Below the pieces are notes generated by a model, which was given only the letters and a program-made list of their open reading frames with translations, made no database searches and was not told where the DNA came from. From Alphaproteobacteria bacterium (GTDB taxonomy: Bacteria > Pseudomonadota > Alphaproteobacteria > Micavibrionales > Micavibrionaceae), in assembly GCA_021208265.1 (NCBI GenBank), contig JAJOJU010000050.1, forward strand, positions 1 through 44,178: a stretch of DNA of 44,178 nt, in the 5' to 3' direction. Numbering within the stretch: the stretch's first letter is position 1; every line of letters starts with the position of its first letter. Of the stretch, positions 9,347 through 17,396 are shown in pieces. The translations under genes were made by a program, and so were the position numbers.

Positions 9347-11354
9347 CTAAAAAAAACTCTGCGGATCGATATCGATCTGCACCCTTACAGTAGAGGGGTG
9401 TTTCACGAGGGAGACCCATTCCTTGAGGGCCTTCTGGATATCGATTTTTTTATCGGGTCATTCACTAATAAACGGGTAGCGATGCTTGCCGCGCAGCATA
9501 GCCATGATGGCCGGAGCCGGGCCTAACACTTGCAACCCTTCGGCATGCGGCGCTGTGCGGCCCAGTTCCTTGGCGGCGGCCTGCACCAGCGGCAATTCAC
9601 GCCCTGAAATGATGACCCCCGCGAGGCGTGTATAGGGAGGCATGTGCGCACTTTCCCGCTCAAACGATTCGGCCTCGAAGAAGGCATTGCGCTCGCCGTG
9701 GGTTAAGGCCTGCATAATCGGGTGTTCGGGAATGAAGGTTTGCAAGAACACATGGCCCTTCTTTTCCTCCCGCCCTGCCCGGCCCGCAACCTGATGGAGG
9801 AGCTGGTATGTTCTTTCAGCAGCACGCAAATCCCCCCCCGGCAAGGCCCAGATCAGCATCGATCACCCCCACGCAGGTCAACCCCGGAAAATGATGCCCC
9901 TTGGCGATAATCTGCGTGCCGATCACGATATCCACTTTATGGTCGCGGATTTGGGCCAGCATCTCCTTCAATTCTTCCGGGCTTTCGGCGGTATCGCTGG
10001 CTAAAATCATCACGCGGGCTTCCGGGAACAACGCTTTCGTTTCCTCAAAAATGCGCTCCACACCGGGGCCGCAGGGGGCCATGGATTCTTCCGCCGCACA
10101 TTCCGGGCAAGCCTTGGGGATCTTCTGCCCATAGCCGCAATGATGGCATTGCAACGTGCCGGATTTCTTATGCTCCACCAGCCACGAAGTACAGCGGGGG
10201 CATCCCATGCGGTGGCCGCAGGCGCGGCATAATGTTAGGGGCGCATAGCCCCGGCGGTTCAGGAACAGCAAAGCCTGCTCGTCCCGCTCTATCGTTTCGC
10301 TCACCGCGCGGGCCAGAGTGGGCGCGATGAAATGCTGACGGTCGGGTTTATCTGATTTCAGATCGATCAAATGGATATCCGGCAGCCGCGCCCCGCCGAA
10401 ACGATCAGGCAGATGCAGATGCTCATATTTCCCGTTCCACGCGTTATGCATAGTCTCCAAAGCGGGCGTTGCGGAAACCAGAACAATCGGAATGCCGCCC
10501 AGATGCGCGCGCACCACCGCCATATCCCGCGCGTGATACATAACGCCGTCTTCTTGCTTATAGGCCGGGTCATGCTCCTCATCGACAATAATCAGGCCCA
10601 GATCAGCATAGGGCAGGAACAGCGCCGAGCGCGCGCCTACGATCACCTTAGTTTCCCCGCGCGCCACACCGCGCCATGTGCGTTTCCGCTGCGCCGGGGT
10701 TAAATGCGAATGCCACAGCGCCGGGTGACAGCCAAAGCGGCTTTCAAACCGGTCAAGGAAGGCATTAGAAAGTGCGATTTCGGGGAGCAGGATCAGCACC
10801 TGTTTATCCTCTTTCAGCGCCTCCGCCACCGCTTCGAAATAGGTTTCGGTTTTTCCCGCCCCGGTCACACCGTCTAGCAGCGCGGGCTTAGAGGATTTAT
10901 GCGCCATCAGCACATCCGCCACCGCGCGCTGATCGGGGGAAAGATTGGGCCCCGCACGGCTGTAATCAGGGTTCGAACAAGGCGGCGGCACAGGGGTTTT
11001 GGGAACGCGCTTATCAGCCTCCAAAGCCTTGGGCGCCGAAAGGCTCATCTTCAAAACCGAGCCACGCTCGGCCATCGTGTAATGTGAAACCCAGTCAATG
11101 AACTTGCGGGCGACTTCGGGCATCGGCGGCATATCGTAATGCGCAAGAATGGGTTTAAGCTTCTCCGGCTTCACATCACCTGCTGCTTCGCCCCACACAA
11201 CGCCCTGCACTTCGCGCCCACCCAGCGGCACGGCGACATAATCACCGGGCTGAAGGCTCATACCTTCCGGCACAATATAATCATAGGCCTTATCGACCGG
11301 GTACGGCACGAGCACGGCCACACAGGATTGTTTTGCTTGAAAAAGGTCGCTCAT
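9347..11354 (-). CDS. priA: Primosomal protein N' / replication restart helicase (PriA), several apparent frameshifts
   Basis: SF2 DNA helicase that reloads the replisome at stalled forks. N-terminal 3'-DNA-binding region LVPYPVDKAYDY; Walker A GVTGAGKTE; DEEHD box followed by PAYKQEDG; SATPALETM; FLNRRGYAP; the zinc-binding Cys cluster CRACGHRMGCPRC and CHHCGYGQKIPKACPEC; IGTQIIAKGHHFPG. The frame then breaks in a C8 run at 9832-9839 and resumes as DLRAAERTYQLLHQVAGRAGR. Two more indels near 9465-9476 (one in an A7/T7 run) hide the C-terminus, which restores to VNDPIKK, DIQKALKEWV and VQIDIDPQSFF, stop 9347-9349. Restored length is about 668 residues. The start is taken at ATG 11354 (MSDLFQAKQ); an upstream in-frame ATG at 11432 lies in the inverted repeat and adds non-conserved sequence. 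The breaks are most likely sequence errors in an essential-type gene. Confidence 0.9.
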
Positions 11355-11392
11355 GCCGTTAACTGTATCGTCATCCTGTAAGAAGTCTAAGG

Positions 11393-11505
11393 ATTTATAG
11401 TCGCTTGATTTTGCTTTTTTTAGCAGGCGCAAGCGACGACGCGTATAAATATACGCGAGGAACGCAGCAACGAACTAAAAAAGCAAAAGAAAGTGACTAT
11501 AAAAT
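11393..11505. repeat. 113-bp imperfect inverted repeat with central 18-bp perfect palindrome
   Basis: The left arm 11393-11423 and right arm 11475-11505 are about 31 bases each. They match as reverse complements apart from a few substitutions and two single-base gaps. Exactly at the centre, 11440-11457 is a palindrome of two 8-base arms (CGCGTATA and its complement) around AA. The element fills the divergent priA/fsa intergenic region and overlaps the fsa start codon. Because of the symmetry both strands encode a similar KKAK.SDYK peptide. It may be a two-way regulatory operator or a relic of a local inverted duplication. Confidence 0.75.
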
Positions 11506-12163
11506 GAAATTCTTTGTCGATACGGCAGATATCAAGGAAATTGAAGACCTTGCCGCCACGGGTCTGCTGGATGGCGTTACCACCAACCCCTCGCTGGTTG
11601 CCAAATCCGGCGCGAAGGATTTCAAATCGCTGATTAAATCCATCTGCGAAATCGTTTCCGGCCCCGTATCCGCCGAAGTTGCGGCCACTGATTACGCGAC
11701 CATGCGCAAGGAAGCCGATGTGCTGCGCGCCATCGCCGATAACGTGGCGGTGAAAGTGCCCCTGACGGCGGACGGCTTGAAGGTTTGTAAGGAGCTTTCC
11801 GATGAAGGCACGCTCGTAAACGTAACCTTGTGCTTCTCCGCCGGGCAAGCGCTGCTGGCCGCCAAAGCGGGCGCAGCGTTTATATCCCCCTTCGTGGGCC
11901 GCCTTGATGATATCTCGACTGATGGCCTTCAACTCATCGCCGATATCGTGCGCATCTATGATAATTACGAATATTTCGACACCGAAGTTCTGGTGGCCTC
12001 TGTGCGCAACCCTCTCCACATCATCGAGAGCGCCAAGATGGGCGCGCATGTGATGACGGCCCCCCCTTCCGTGATCAAACAGCTTTACAACCACCCTCTC
12101 ACCGACAAGGGCCTCGCGGCATTTGTTGAGGACTGGAAAAAAACAGGGCAGAGCATTCTTTAA
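11504..12163 (+). CDS. fsa: Fructose-6-phosphate aldolase / small transaldolase family protein
   Basis: 219-residue TIM-barrel of the TalC/FsaA/MipB family (short transaldolases). It starts [16 protein letters not shown], with [13 protein letters not shown], the Schiff-base lysine in [28 protein letters not shown] and [10 protein letters not shown] all as in the family. Members act either as transaldolase in the pentose phosphate pathway or as fructose-6-phosphate aldolase; the two cannot be told apart here. ATG 11504 is chosen because the family starts at MKFF. An open frame extending upstream to 11405 runs through the inverted repeat. It overlaps the next gene by one base (TAATG). Confidence 0.9.
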   Translation: MKFFVDTADIKEIEDLAATGLLDGVTTNPSLVAKSGAKDFKSLIKSICEIVSGPVSAEVAATDYATMRKEADVLRAIADNVAVKVPLTADGLKVCKELSDEGTLVNVTLCFSAGQALLAAKAGAAFISPFVGRLDDISTDGLQLIADIVRIYDNYEYFDTEVLVASVRNPLHIIESAKMGAHVMTAPPSVIKQLYNHPLTDKGLAAFVEDWKKTGQSIL

Positions 12164-12735
12164 TGGCCGATACAATTTCAAAAGCCGCGTTAACGCTCTG
12201 CTCTGAAGAAGGGCTGAGCGTTTATGCCGAACGCAGCCTTTCGCCGGATAACACAGCACTGCTTTTGACCAGCGCCTATGTACCTACTCTGGCGGGGGCA
12301 GGCCTTGCCGTTTATGCCGGGGCGTGGCCCATCGGTGTTTTTCTGGTTGCCATGCCTCTGGCCCTGCAATTTGCTTTTTCCGCCAGCAACAAAAGCGCCA
12401 AGGCGCATGAAATTCTGCGCTTTCATGAGAATGATTTTGAAATTACCCGTGTTGATGAATGGGACAGAGTGGTTGAACATATCACTCTGCCCGCATGGCA
12501 AACCCGCTTTTTCAGCGAAGGTGATGTTGACACGGGCCTGCGGATATTTGCGCACGGCCCTGGCCCGGACGGTCAGCGAAAAGCATATCCCATCGGCGCC
12601 TTCCTATCGCTGCCGGAACAGGAAGAACTGCTAAAGCTTCTTCAGGAAGCCCTGAACTTTCAGGGCATGCCATACCACCTGCAGGATGAAGCCCGCCATA
12701 ATCAGGCGATAGACGATACCGCTCCGACCCCATGA
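12163..12735 (+). CDS. DUF2244-like membrane protein (first of a tandem pair)
   Basis: 190 residues with two adjacent hydrophobic segments (about 33-52 and 54-72, around YAGAWPIGVFLVAMPLALQF) and a cytoplasmic C-terminal domain. GAWP, the two-helix hairpin and the later FHENDFEITRVDEWDRVVEH with a conserved-looking LPAWQTRF resemble the alphaproteobacterial DUF2244 family. The molecular function is unknown. The start overlaps the fsa stop (TAATG) and the stop overlaps the next gene (ATGA), so the three genes form one coupled unit. It shares overall architecture and a similar C-terminal helix (LLQEALNFQGMPYH) with the next protein, suggesting tandem duplication. Confidence 0.7.
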   Translation: MADTISKAALTLCSEEGLSVYAERSLSPDNTALLLTSAYVPTLAGAGLAVYAGAWPIGVFLVAMPLALQFAFSASNKSAKAHEILRFHENDFEITRVDEWDRVVEHITLPAWQTRFFSEGDVDTGLRIFAHGPGPDGQRKAYPIGAFLSLPEQEELLKLLQEALNFQGMPYHLQDEARHNQAIDDTAPTP

Positions 12736-13367
12736 CAGAACACACAACGGAACAAGAGCCGGAGTTTTCTCCCCCCCATTTGCCGCTGGATCTTTATCCG
12801 GTTTCGATCGTTAAGCACAGCCCTATATACCAAATCATGCCTTGGGCCGGTGCTGGATTCGCCGCCATAGGCATTATAGGCGCTGGCGCCGCACCCGATA
12901 TATCTTCAGCTATGCTTGCAACAGGCATTGGCGCGACACTATCCGGCATCACCGGGATTGCTTATATTTTTGCCCGCCATGCCGATAACCGCCAGCTAAA
13001 ATATTATACACGGGTCAGCATGACGGAAGATGCGCTAAGCATTGTCGTGCGGCGTCAGGATACGCTTGATGAGCTTGAGCGTTTTTCATTCAATCCTGCC
13101 GATTACACCGCCGATATATACCGGATCGGCACAGATGGCCCGGCGATTCCTTGCCTCGTTAATAAAAAACGTGAGGCCACGCTGCTGCCTTGCCCGTTGA
13201 CGGCGGATGAAGCCCGGCAGGTTGCCACCATGCTGAATGATGCCATGGCCTATGCTGGCGTTGCTTACCACCAGCGCGCTGAATTCCGGGAAAAAGCCCT
13301 CAAGGACTTTCAGGATAAATTTGGCATATCAACGGACAGCGCCGCAGCACAATTCCCGGCGCCATGA
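12732..13367 (+). CDS. Two-helix membrane protein, probable paralogue of the preceding DUF2244-like gene
   Basis: 211 residues. An acidic N-terminus of about 30 residues precedes two hydrophobic segments (about 36-55 and 60-82) joined by a short loop. A soluble domain follows, ending in a helix TADEARQVATMLNDAMAYAG that aligns loosely with LPEQEELLKLLQEAL of the gene upstream; both then have a .YH motif. The C-terminus is an additional charged helix. The start overlaps the previous stop (ATGA). I assign it to the same family only tentatively. It converges with the unknown gene at 13376, with eight bases between them and no terminator visible. Confidence 0.62.
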   Translation: MTEHTTEQEPEFSPPHLPLDLYPVSIVKHSPIYQIMPWAGAGFAAIGIIGAGAAPDISSAMLATGIGATLSGITGIAYIFARHADNRQLKYYTRVSMTEDALSIVVRRQDTLDELERFSFNPADYTADIYRIGTDGPAIPCLVNKKREATLLPCPLTADEARQVATMLNDAMAYAGVAYHQRAEFREKALKDFQDKFGISTDSAAAQFPAP

Positions 13368-13375
13368 CTTTGCTT

Positions 13376-13741
13376 CTATTGATGCAATAAATCCGGCTGT
13401 TCTGGATTTAAGAAATCTTCATCTTGCGAGGCATCACGAATGGCCTGCCCGCCCTCGCGCCAGGCGATTGTGTTGGTCATGCGGATCGCCTGCGGTTCGT
13501 CCTCATATAGCGACATGAATATCTTCAACAGTGCCTGATCTTTCGATGCCTGCCGCATCAGCTTATTGAAATTGGAGGTAAGGTGTTCAACTTTTTCCTG
13601 CACTTCCGGCAAGCGCCCTTCGCTCTTGGCACGAGCGTAATATCTGTCAATCAATGATTGTCTGGCTTCGTCTGACATATCAATCCATCCCTGTTTTATG
13701 TATTTTTTTATCAGTCCATCACATTCTTGCTGCAATGCCAA
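13376..13741 (-). CDS. Hypothetical protein, 121 residues
   Basis: Soluble, mostly helical, charged protein that I do not recognise. It starts MALQQECDGLIKKYIKQGWI and includes LPEVQEKVEHLTSNFNKLM and a C-terminal acidic tail. There is no signal peptide or membrane segment. It lies alone on the minus strand between two plus-strand genes, with its start 46 bases from the DUF484 gene, so the two would be divergently transcribed. No strong ribosome site is visible. The coherent amphipathic composition supports coding; the function is unknown. Confidence 0.55.
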   Translation of the reverse strand: MALQQECDGLIKKYIKQGWIDMSDEARQSLIDRYYARAKSEGRLPEVQEKVEHLTSNFNKLMRQASKDQALLKIFMSLYEDEPQAIRMTNTIAWREGGQAIRDASQDEDFLNPEQPDLLHQ

Positions 13742-13787
13742 GCATTACCCGCTTTGGAAAGGCTTTTTCCTGTGATACCATAAAAGG

Positions 13788-14510
13788 ATGAGTGATGTTT
13801 TGACCGATGTAGAAAAACCCGCCGCCAAGGCCGAGCCGATCTCGGCGCAGGACGTGCTGGAATTTCTGCGCAAGAACCCTCAATTCCTGCAAAAACACCC
13901 GGAAGGGCTTGATTACCTTATGCCGCCCGGTGTCACAGGCGGCAAAGGCGTTGCGGACTTCCAGAATTATATGATCCAGCGGTTAAAGACGGATAAGCAG
14001 GAGATCACTGAAGCCACGCGCAGCGTTGTCGAAAACGCACGCGCCAATATGAATAACCAGCAACGCATTCACCGCGCCGTACTGCGCCTTTTGGAATGCC
14101 TTAGCTTTGAAGATTTCATTCATACGATCACCATGGATCTGGCCGCCATTCTGGATGTTGATATTGCGGCGCTGATTGTTGAATCAAACGGGCATGATAT
14201 TCCGCATATTCATACATCCGGCATTCGCATCATTCCGCAAGGCACGATCGACAAATGGATGGAAGGCAAAAATGTGATGATGCAGGATGATATCATCGGC
14301 ATCGAAGCTATCTACGGCGGCGGGGCATCGTTAGTACAGTCCCAAATTCTGCTGCGCGTGGATATCGCGATGGATACGCCGCCTGCCATTCTGGCTTTTG
14401 GCAGCCGTGACCCGATCATGTTCCAGGAAGGCCAGGCCACCGACCAGATTTTATTCCTGACCCGCGTGATTGAACGCTGTTTCCGCAGCTGGCTGCAACT
14501 GCCTGTTTAA
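13788..14510 (+). CDS. DUF484 family protein (GAF-like domain)
   Basis: 240 residues. The N-terminal DVLEFLRKNPQFLQKHPE matches the diagnostic DUF484 motif (V..fL..nP.Ff..hp.ll), followed by a coiled-coil stretch with RLKTDKQEI and a GAF-like domain (about 110-240) running to ILFLTRVIERCFRSWL. DUF484 genes sit directly upstream of xerC in many proteobacteria, as here, and their molecular function is not established. It precedes xerC with three bases between the stop and the likely ATG at 14514. Confidence 0.88.
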   Translation: MSDVLTDVEKPAAKAEPISAQDVLEFLRKNPQFLQKHPEGLDYLMPPGVTGGKGVADFQNYMIQRLKTDKQEITEATRSVVENARANMNNQQRIHRAVLRLLECLSFEDFIHTITMDLAAILDVDIAALIVESNGHDIPHIHTSGIRIIPQGTIDKWMEGKNVMMQDDIIGIEAIYGGGASLVQSQILLRVDIAMDTPPAILAFGSRDPIMFQEGQATDQILFLTRVIERCFRSWLQLPV

Positions 14511-14513
14511 ACC

Positions 14514-15432
14514 ATGACCACAACAAAACCCGATCTTGCCGAGCCGCCTGTCACAATGGCGCGATTATCTGCAATACGAAAAGGCTTTATCGCGCCATAC
14601 GCTGCGTGCCTATGAAAGCGATGTTCATCATTTTCTGGATTTCCTGATGGCGCATCTGGGTAAACCGCCGGGGCTGGATGATCTTTCTGCCGTCAGCATT
14701 CGTGATTTCAGAAGCTGGCTCTCAAGAAAAGCGATGGATGGTCTGTCGAATGCCTCCCGCGCGCGGTCGTTATCTGGTGTCAAAAATTTCCTGAGCTGGC
14801 TGGATAAACAAGGCATTTTGCACAACGCCGCGGTCTCGGTCGTACGCACACCCAAATTGGCACATAAGCTGCCCAAGCCGATTTTGGAGAAACAGGCGTT
14901 TGAGTTGCTGGACATGGCCGGGGCGGATAATGACTGGCAGGCCCTACGCGATAAAGCCCTGTTTACATTATTATATGGCGCGGGCCTGCGGATTGATGAA
15001 GCGCTGTCGCTTAACATCGGCGATCTTGCCGCCTCGCGGGATTTCCTGATTGTAACAGGAAAGGGCCGCAAGCAGCGGCAAGTGCCTATTCTGGCGATTG
15101 TAAAAAGCACGATTGATAATTATCTGGCAGCACGTCCGTTTGATAGCGGGCCTGACATGCCGCTCTTCATCGGCGCACGCGGCGGGCGGTTGCACCAAGG
15201 CGTGGCACAACGATCCATGCGCCAGATCCGGGTATCATTGGGCCTGCCGGAAACAGCCACACCGCATGCCCTGCGGCACAGCTTCGCCACGCATTTGCTG
15301 GAAAACGGCGCGAATTTAAGGGAAATTCAGGAATTGCTGGGCCATGCTTCTTTAAGCACCACCCAGCGTTACACCGAGATTAATGCCAAGGAATTACTGG
15401 CAATTTACAAGAAAGCCCATCCACGGGCCTAG
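14514..15432 (+). CDS. xerC: Tyrosine recombinase XerC, possible single-base error near the start
   Basis: Site-specific recombinase that resolves chromosome dimers at dif with XerD and FtsK. The SAM-like N-terminal domain has YEKALSRHTLRAYESDVHHF. The catalytic residues are visible: Arg in GAGLRIDEAL, Lys in VTGKGRKQRQVPI, His and Arg in HALRHSFATHLLE, His in LLGHASLSTT and the tyrosine nucleophile in QRYTEI. The uninterrupted frame begins only at TTG 14536. An ATG at 14514 opens a typical leader (MTTTKPDLAEP) that joins SQWRDYL if one C is removed near 14550, so I take 14514 as the likely start. Its stop overlaps that of the convergent small gene by four bases. XerC rather than XerD is inferred from the DUF484 neighbour. 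Confidence 0.9.
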
Positions 15433-15638
15433 TCTTTATCGTTTTCGAGCTTTATGCCTAAAAATGCAGCCGTCCGCCTACAATCAAGACCGTAAAGGCC
15501 CAGCGCGATGTTGGCACTGCTCTGCTTGATGCCCGCTTTTTCAACCGCCGCATAAAACGCCTTGGCTTCGGCGGATTCCCTGAAAATATCGTCCAGATCA
15601 TACTGGATATTGAAATCAGACTTTTTATCCTCGGACAT
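15429..15638 (-). CDS. Small protein, second of a tandem paralogous pair
   Basis: 69 residues. The core AKAFYAAVEKAGIKQ and the end FLGIKLEND match the gene at 15678-15896 (AKAFFAAVAKAGIMQ ... LMGIKLE) with equal spacing, so the two are paralogues. The acidic N-terminus differs. It has no signal peptide or membrane segment. It lies 39 bases after its paralogue on the same strand, with TGGAG upstream as a ribosome site. Function unknown; it probably shares a transcript with lpd. Confidence 0.68.
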   Translation of the reverse strand: MSEDKKSDFNIQYDLDDIFRESAEAKAFYAAVEKAGIKQSSANIALGLYGLDCRRTAAFLGIKLENDKD

Positions 15639-15677
15639 GGCTTTTCTCTACTCCAGTGATACACGAACCGCCTGAAA

Positions 15678-15896
15678 TCATTCGATTTCAAGCTTTATAC
15701 CCATCAGCTCGGCGGCTTTATCGTAATCGTAATTACAAAATTCCAGAACCGTGGAATCGACATCCTGCATGATCCCGGCTTTTGCGACAGCTGCGAAAAA
15801 AGCCTTTGCTTTGGCGGCATCCTTGTCCATCGGCAGGGGGTTATCTGTATCCAGCAGGTGATCAAATCGGCCGGGGCCGCTTCCAAATCCAGGCAT
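15678..15896 (-). CDS. Small protein, first of a tandem paralogous pair
   Basis: 72 residues with a Gly-rich start (MPGFGSGPGRFDHLL) and the shared core described for its paralogue at 15429-15638. It starts 30 bases after lpd with a clear ribosome site (ACGGAG, eight bases from ATG), so it is probably co-transcribed with lpd. The conserved part looks like two or three helices of about 40 residues with an invariant-looking AKAF.AAV.KAGI and GIKLE. I do not recognise the family. Confidence 0.68.
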   Translation of the reverse strand: MPGFGSGPGRFDHLLDTDNPLPMDKDAAKAKAFFAAVAKAGIMQDVDSTVLEFCNYDYDKAAELMGIKLEIE

Positions 15897-15926
15897 GTTA
15901 TATCTCCGTGTGTTCGTTACAGTTAC

Positions 15927-17331
15927 TTAAATATGGATCGGGCGTTTATGCACCGCCAGCGCCGCTTCCTTGACCACTTCCGTCAAAGTCGGGTGCGCAT
16001 GGCATGTCCGGGCCAGATCCTCAGCACTGCCATCAAATTCCATAACGGAAACGATTTCCTGAATCAAGTCCCCGGCATTGGGGCCAATAATATGGCCCCC
16101 CAGAATACGATCGGTTTTGGCATCAGCCAGAATTTTCACGAAGCCTTCGGTCATGCCCATGGCACGGGCGCGGCCATTTGCCATGAACGGGAACTTACCG
16201 GCGTTATAGGCAATGCCGGAATCTTTCAACTGCGTTTCCGTCATCCCCACATTTGCCACTTCCGGCCATGTGTAAACCACACCGGGGATGCAATTATAAT
16301 CAATATGGCCGCTTTCGCCCGCCAGCATTTCAGCCAGCACGACACCTTCATCTTCCGCCTTATGCGCCAGCATCGGGCCTTTGATGGCATCGCCGATCGC
16401 GTAAATGCCCTCGATGGATGTCTCATAAAATTCATCAACCTCAACACGGCCCCGCGCATCCAGCTTCATGCCCAGCTTTTCCAGTCCGAGACCGTCCGTA
16501 TAGGCCTTACGCCCAATCGCCATCAGCACCACTTCGGCCTTCATGGTTTCAGCTTTCCCCCCCCGCGGCCGGCTCCACGGAAAGCTCAACACCCGCCTTG
16601 GATGTTTTTGCGCCCGTGACTTTAGCGGAGAGTTTAAATTTGATACCCTGCTTGGCGAAAATTTTGTTCGCTTCCTTGCGGACTTCCTCATCCATACCGG
16701 GCAGGATTTGATCCATATATTCCACAACGGTTACATCCGTACCCAGACGGCGCCAGACAGTTCCCATCTCAAGCCCGATCACCCCGCCGCCAATCACGAT
16801 CATGGATTTGGGAACGGATGACAGCGCCAGCGCGCCGGTGGAACTGACAATCTGCTTTTCATCAATCTTGATACCCGGCAGGGAAATAACATCCGACCCG
16901 CTGGCGATGATGATGCTGTCCGCTTCATAATCACCTTTGCCCTTGCCGTTCGTGACTTTCACTTTACCGGCAGCGGGGATGGAGCCTTCGCCTTGCAGAT
17001 GTGTGATCTTGTTTTTCTTGAACAGGAATTCGATGCCCTTGGTATTGGCTTCCACCACACCGTCCTTGAATTTCATCATATTCTTGAGGTTCAGCTTGGG
17101 TTTGGCAACTTCCACGCCCATATCGGCCAGATGATGTTCAGCCTCTTCAAACTTCTCAGAAGCAGAAAGAAGTGCTTTAGAGGGGATACAACCAACGTTC
17201 AAACAGGTACCGCCCAGTGTTTCCCGTTTTTCAACCACAGCCGTTTTCAGACCCAGCTGTGCACAGCGAATGGCGCAAACATAACCACCCGGTCCGGCCC
17301 CGATCACGATAACATCGAATTTATCAGCCAT
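15927..17331 (-). CDS. lpd: Dihydrolipoyl dehydrogenase (E3), one apparent frameshift
   Basis: FAD disulfide oxidoreductase that reoxidises the lipoyl group of 2-oxo acid dehydrogenases with NAD. FAD-binding [10 protein letters not shown], redox-active cysteines C43 and C48 in [19 protein letters not shown]-binding [10 protein letters not shown], and the C-terminal His-Glu motif [14 protein letters not shown] are all present. The frame breaks in a run of eight C at 16557-16564. Removing one base gives [23 protein letters not shown] and an uninterrupted protein of about 467 residues, so this is an insertion error in a homopolymer. Its substrate is inferred to be the 2-oxoglutarate dehydrogenase complex encoded nearby (sucA, sucB), though an insertion of about 5.6 kb now separates it from sucB. 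Confidence 0.93.
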
Positions 17332-17396
17332 GATTTAACCCCTCTTTTTGTTGTTTCAAGAAGGTTTATACCGCGCGCCGGTAAGTTGGTAAAGAC

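Noticed and set aside
17369-17384. Small GC-rich dyad between the LOG-domain gene and lpd
   Set aside because: A stem of five bases without a T-tract; too weak to call a terminator.
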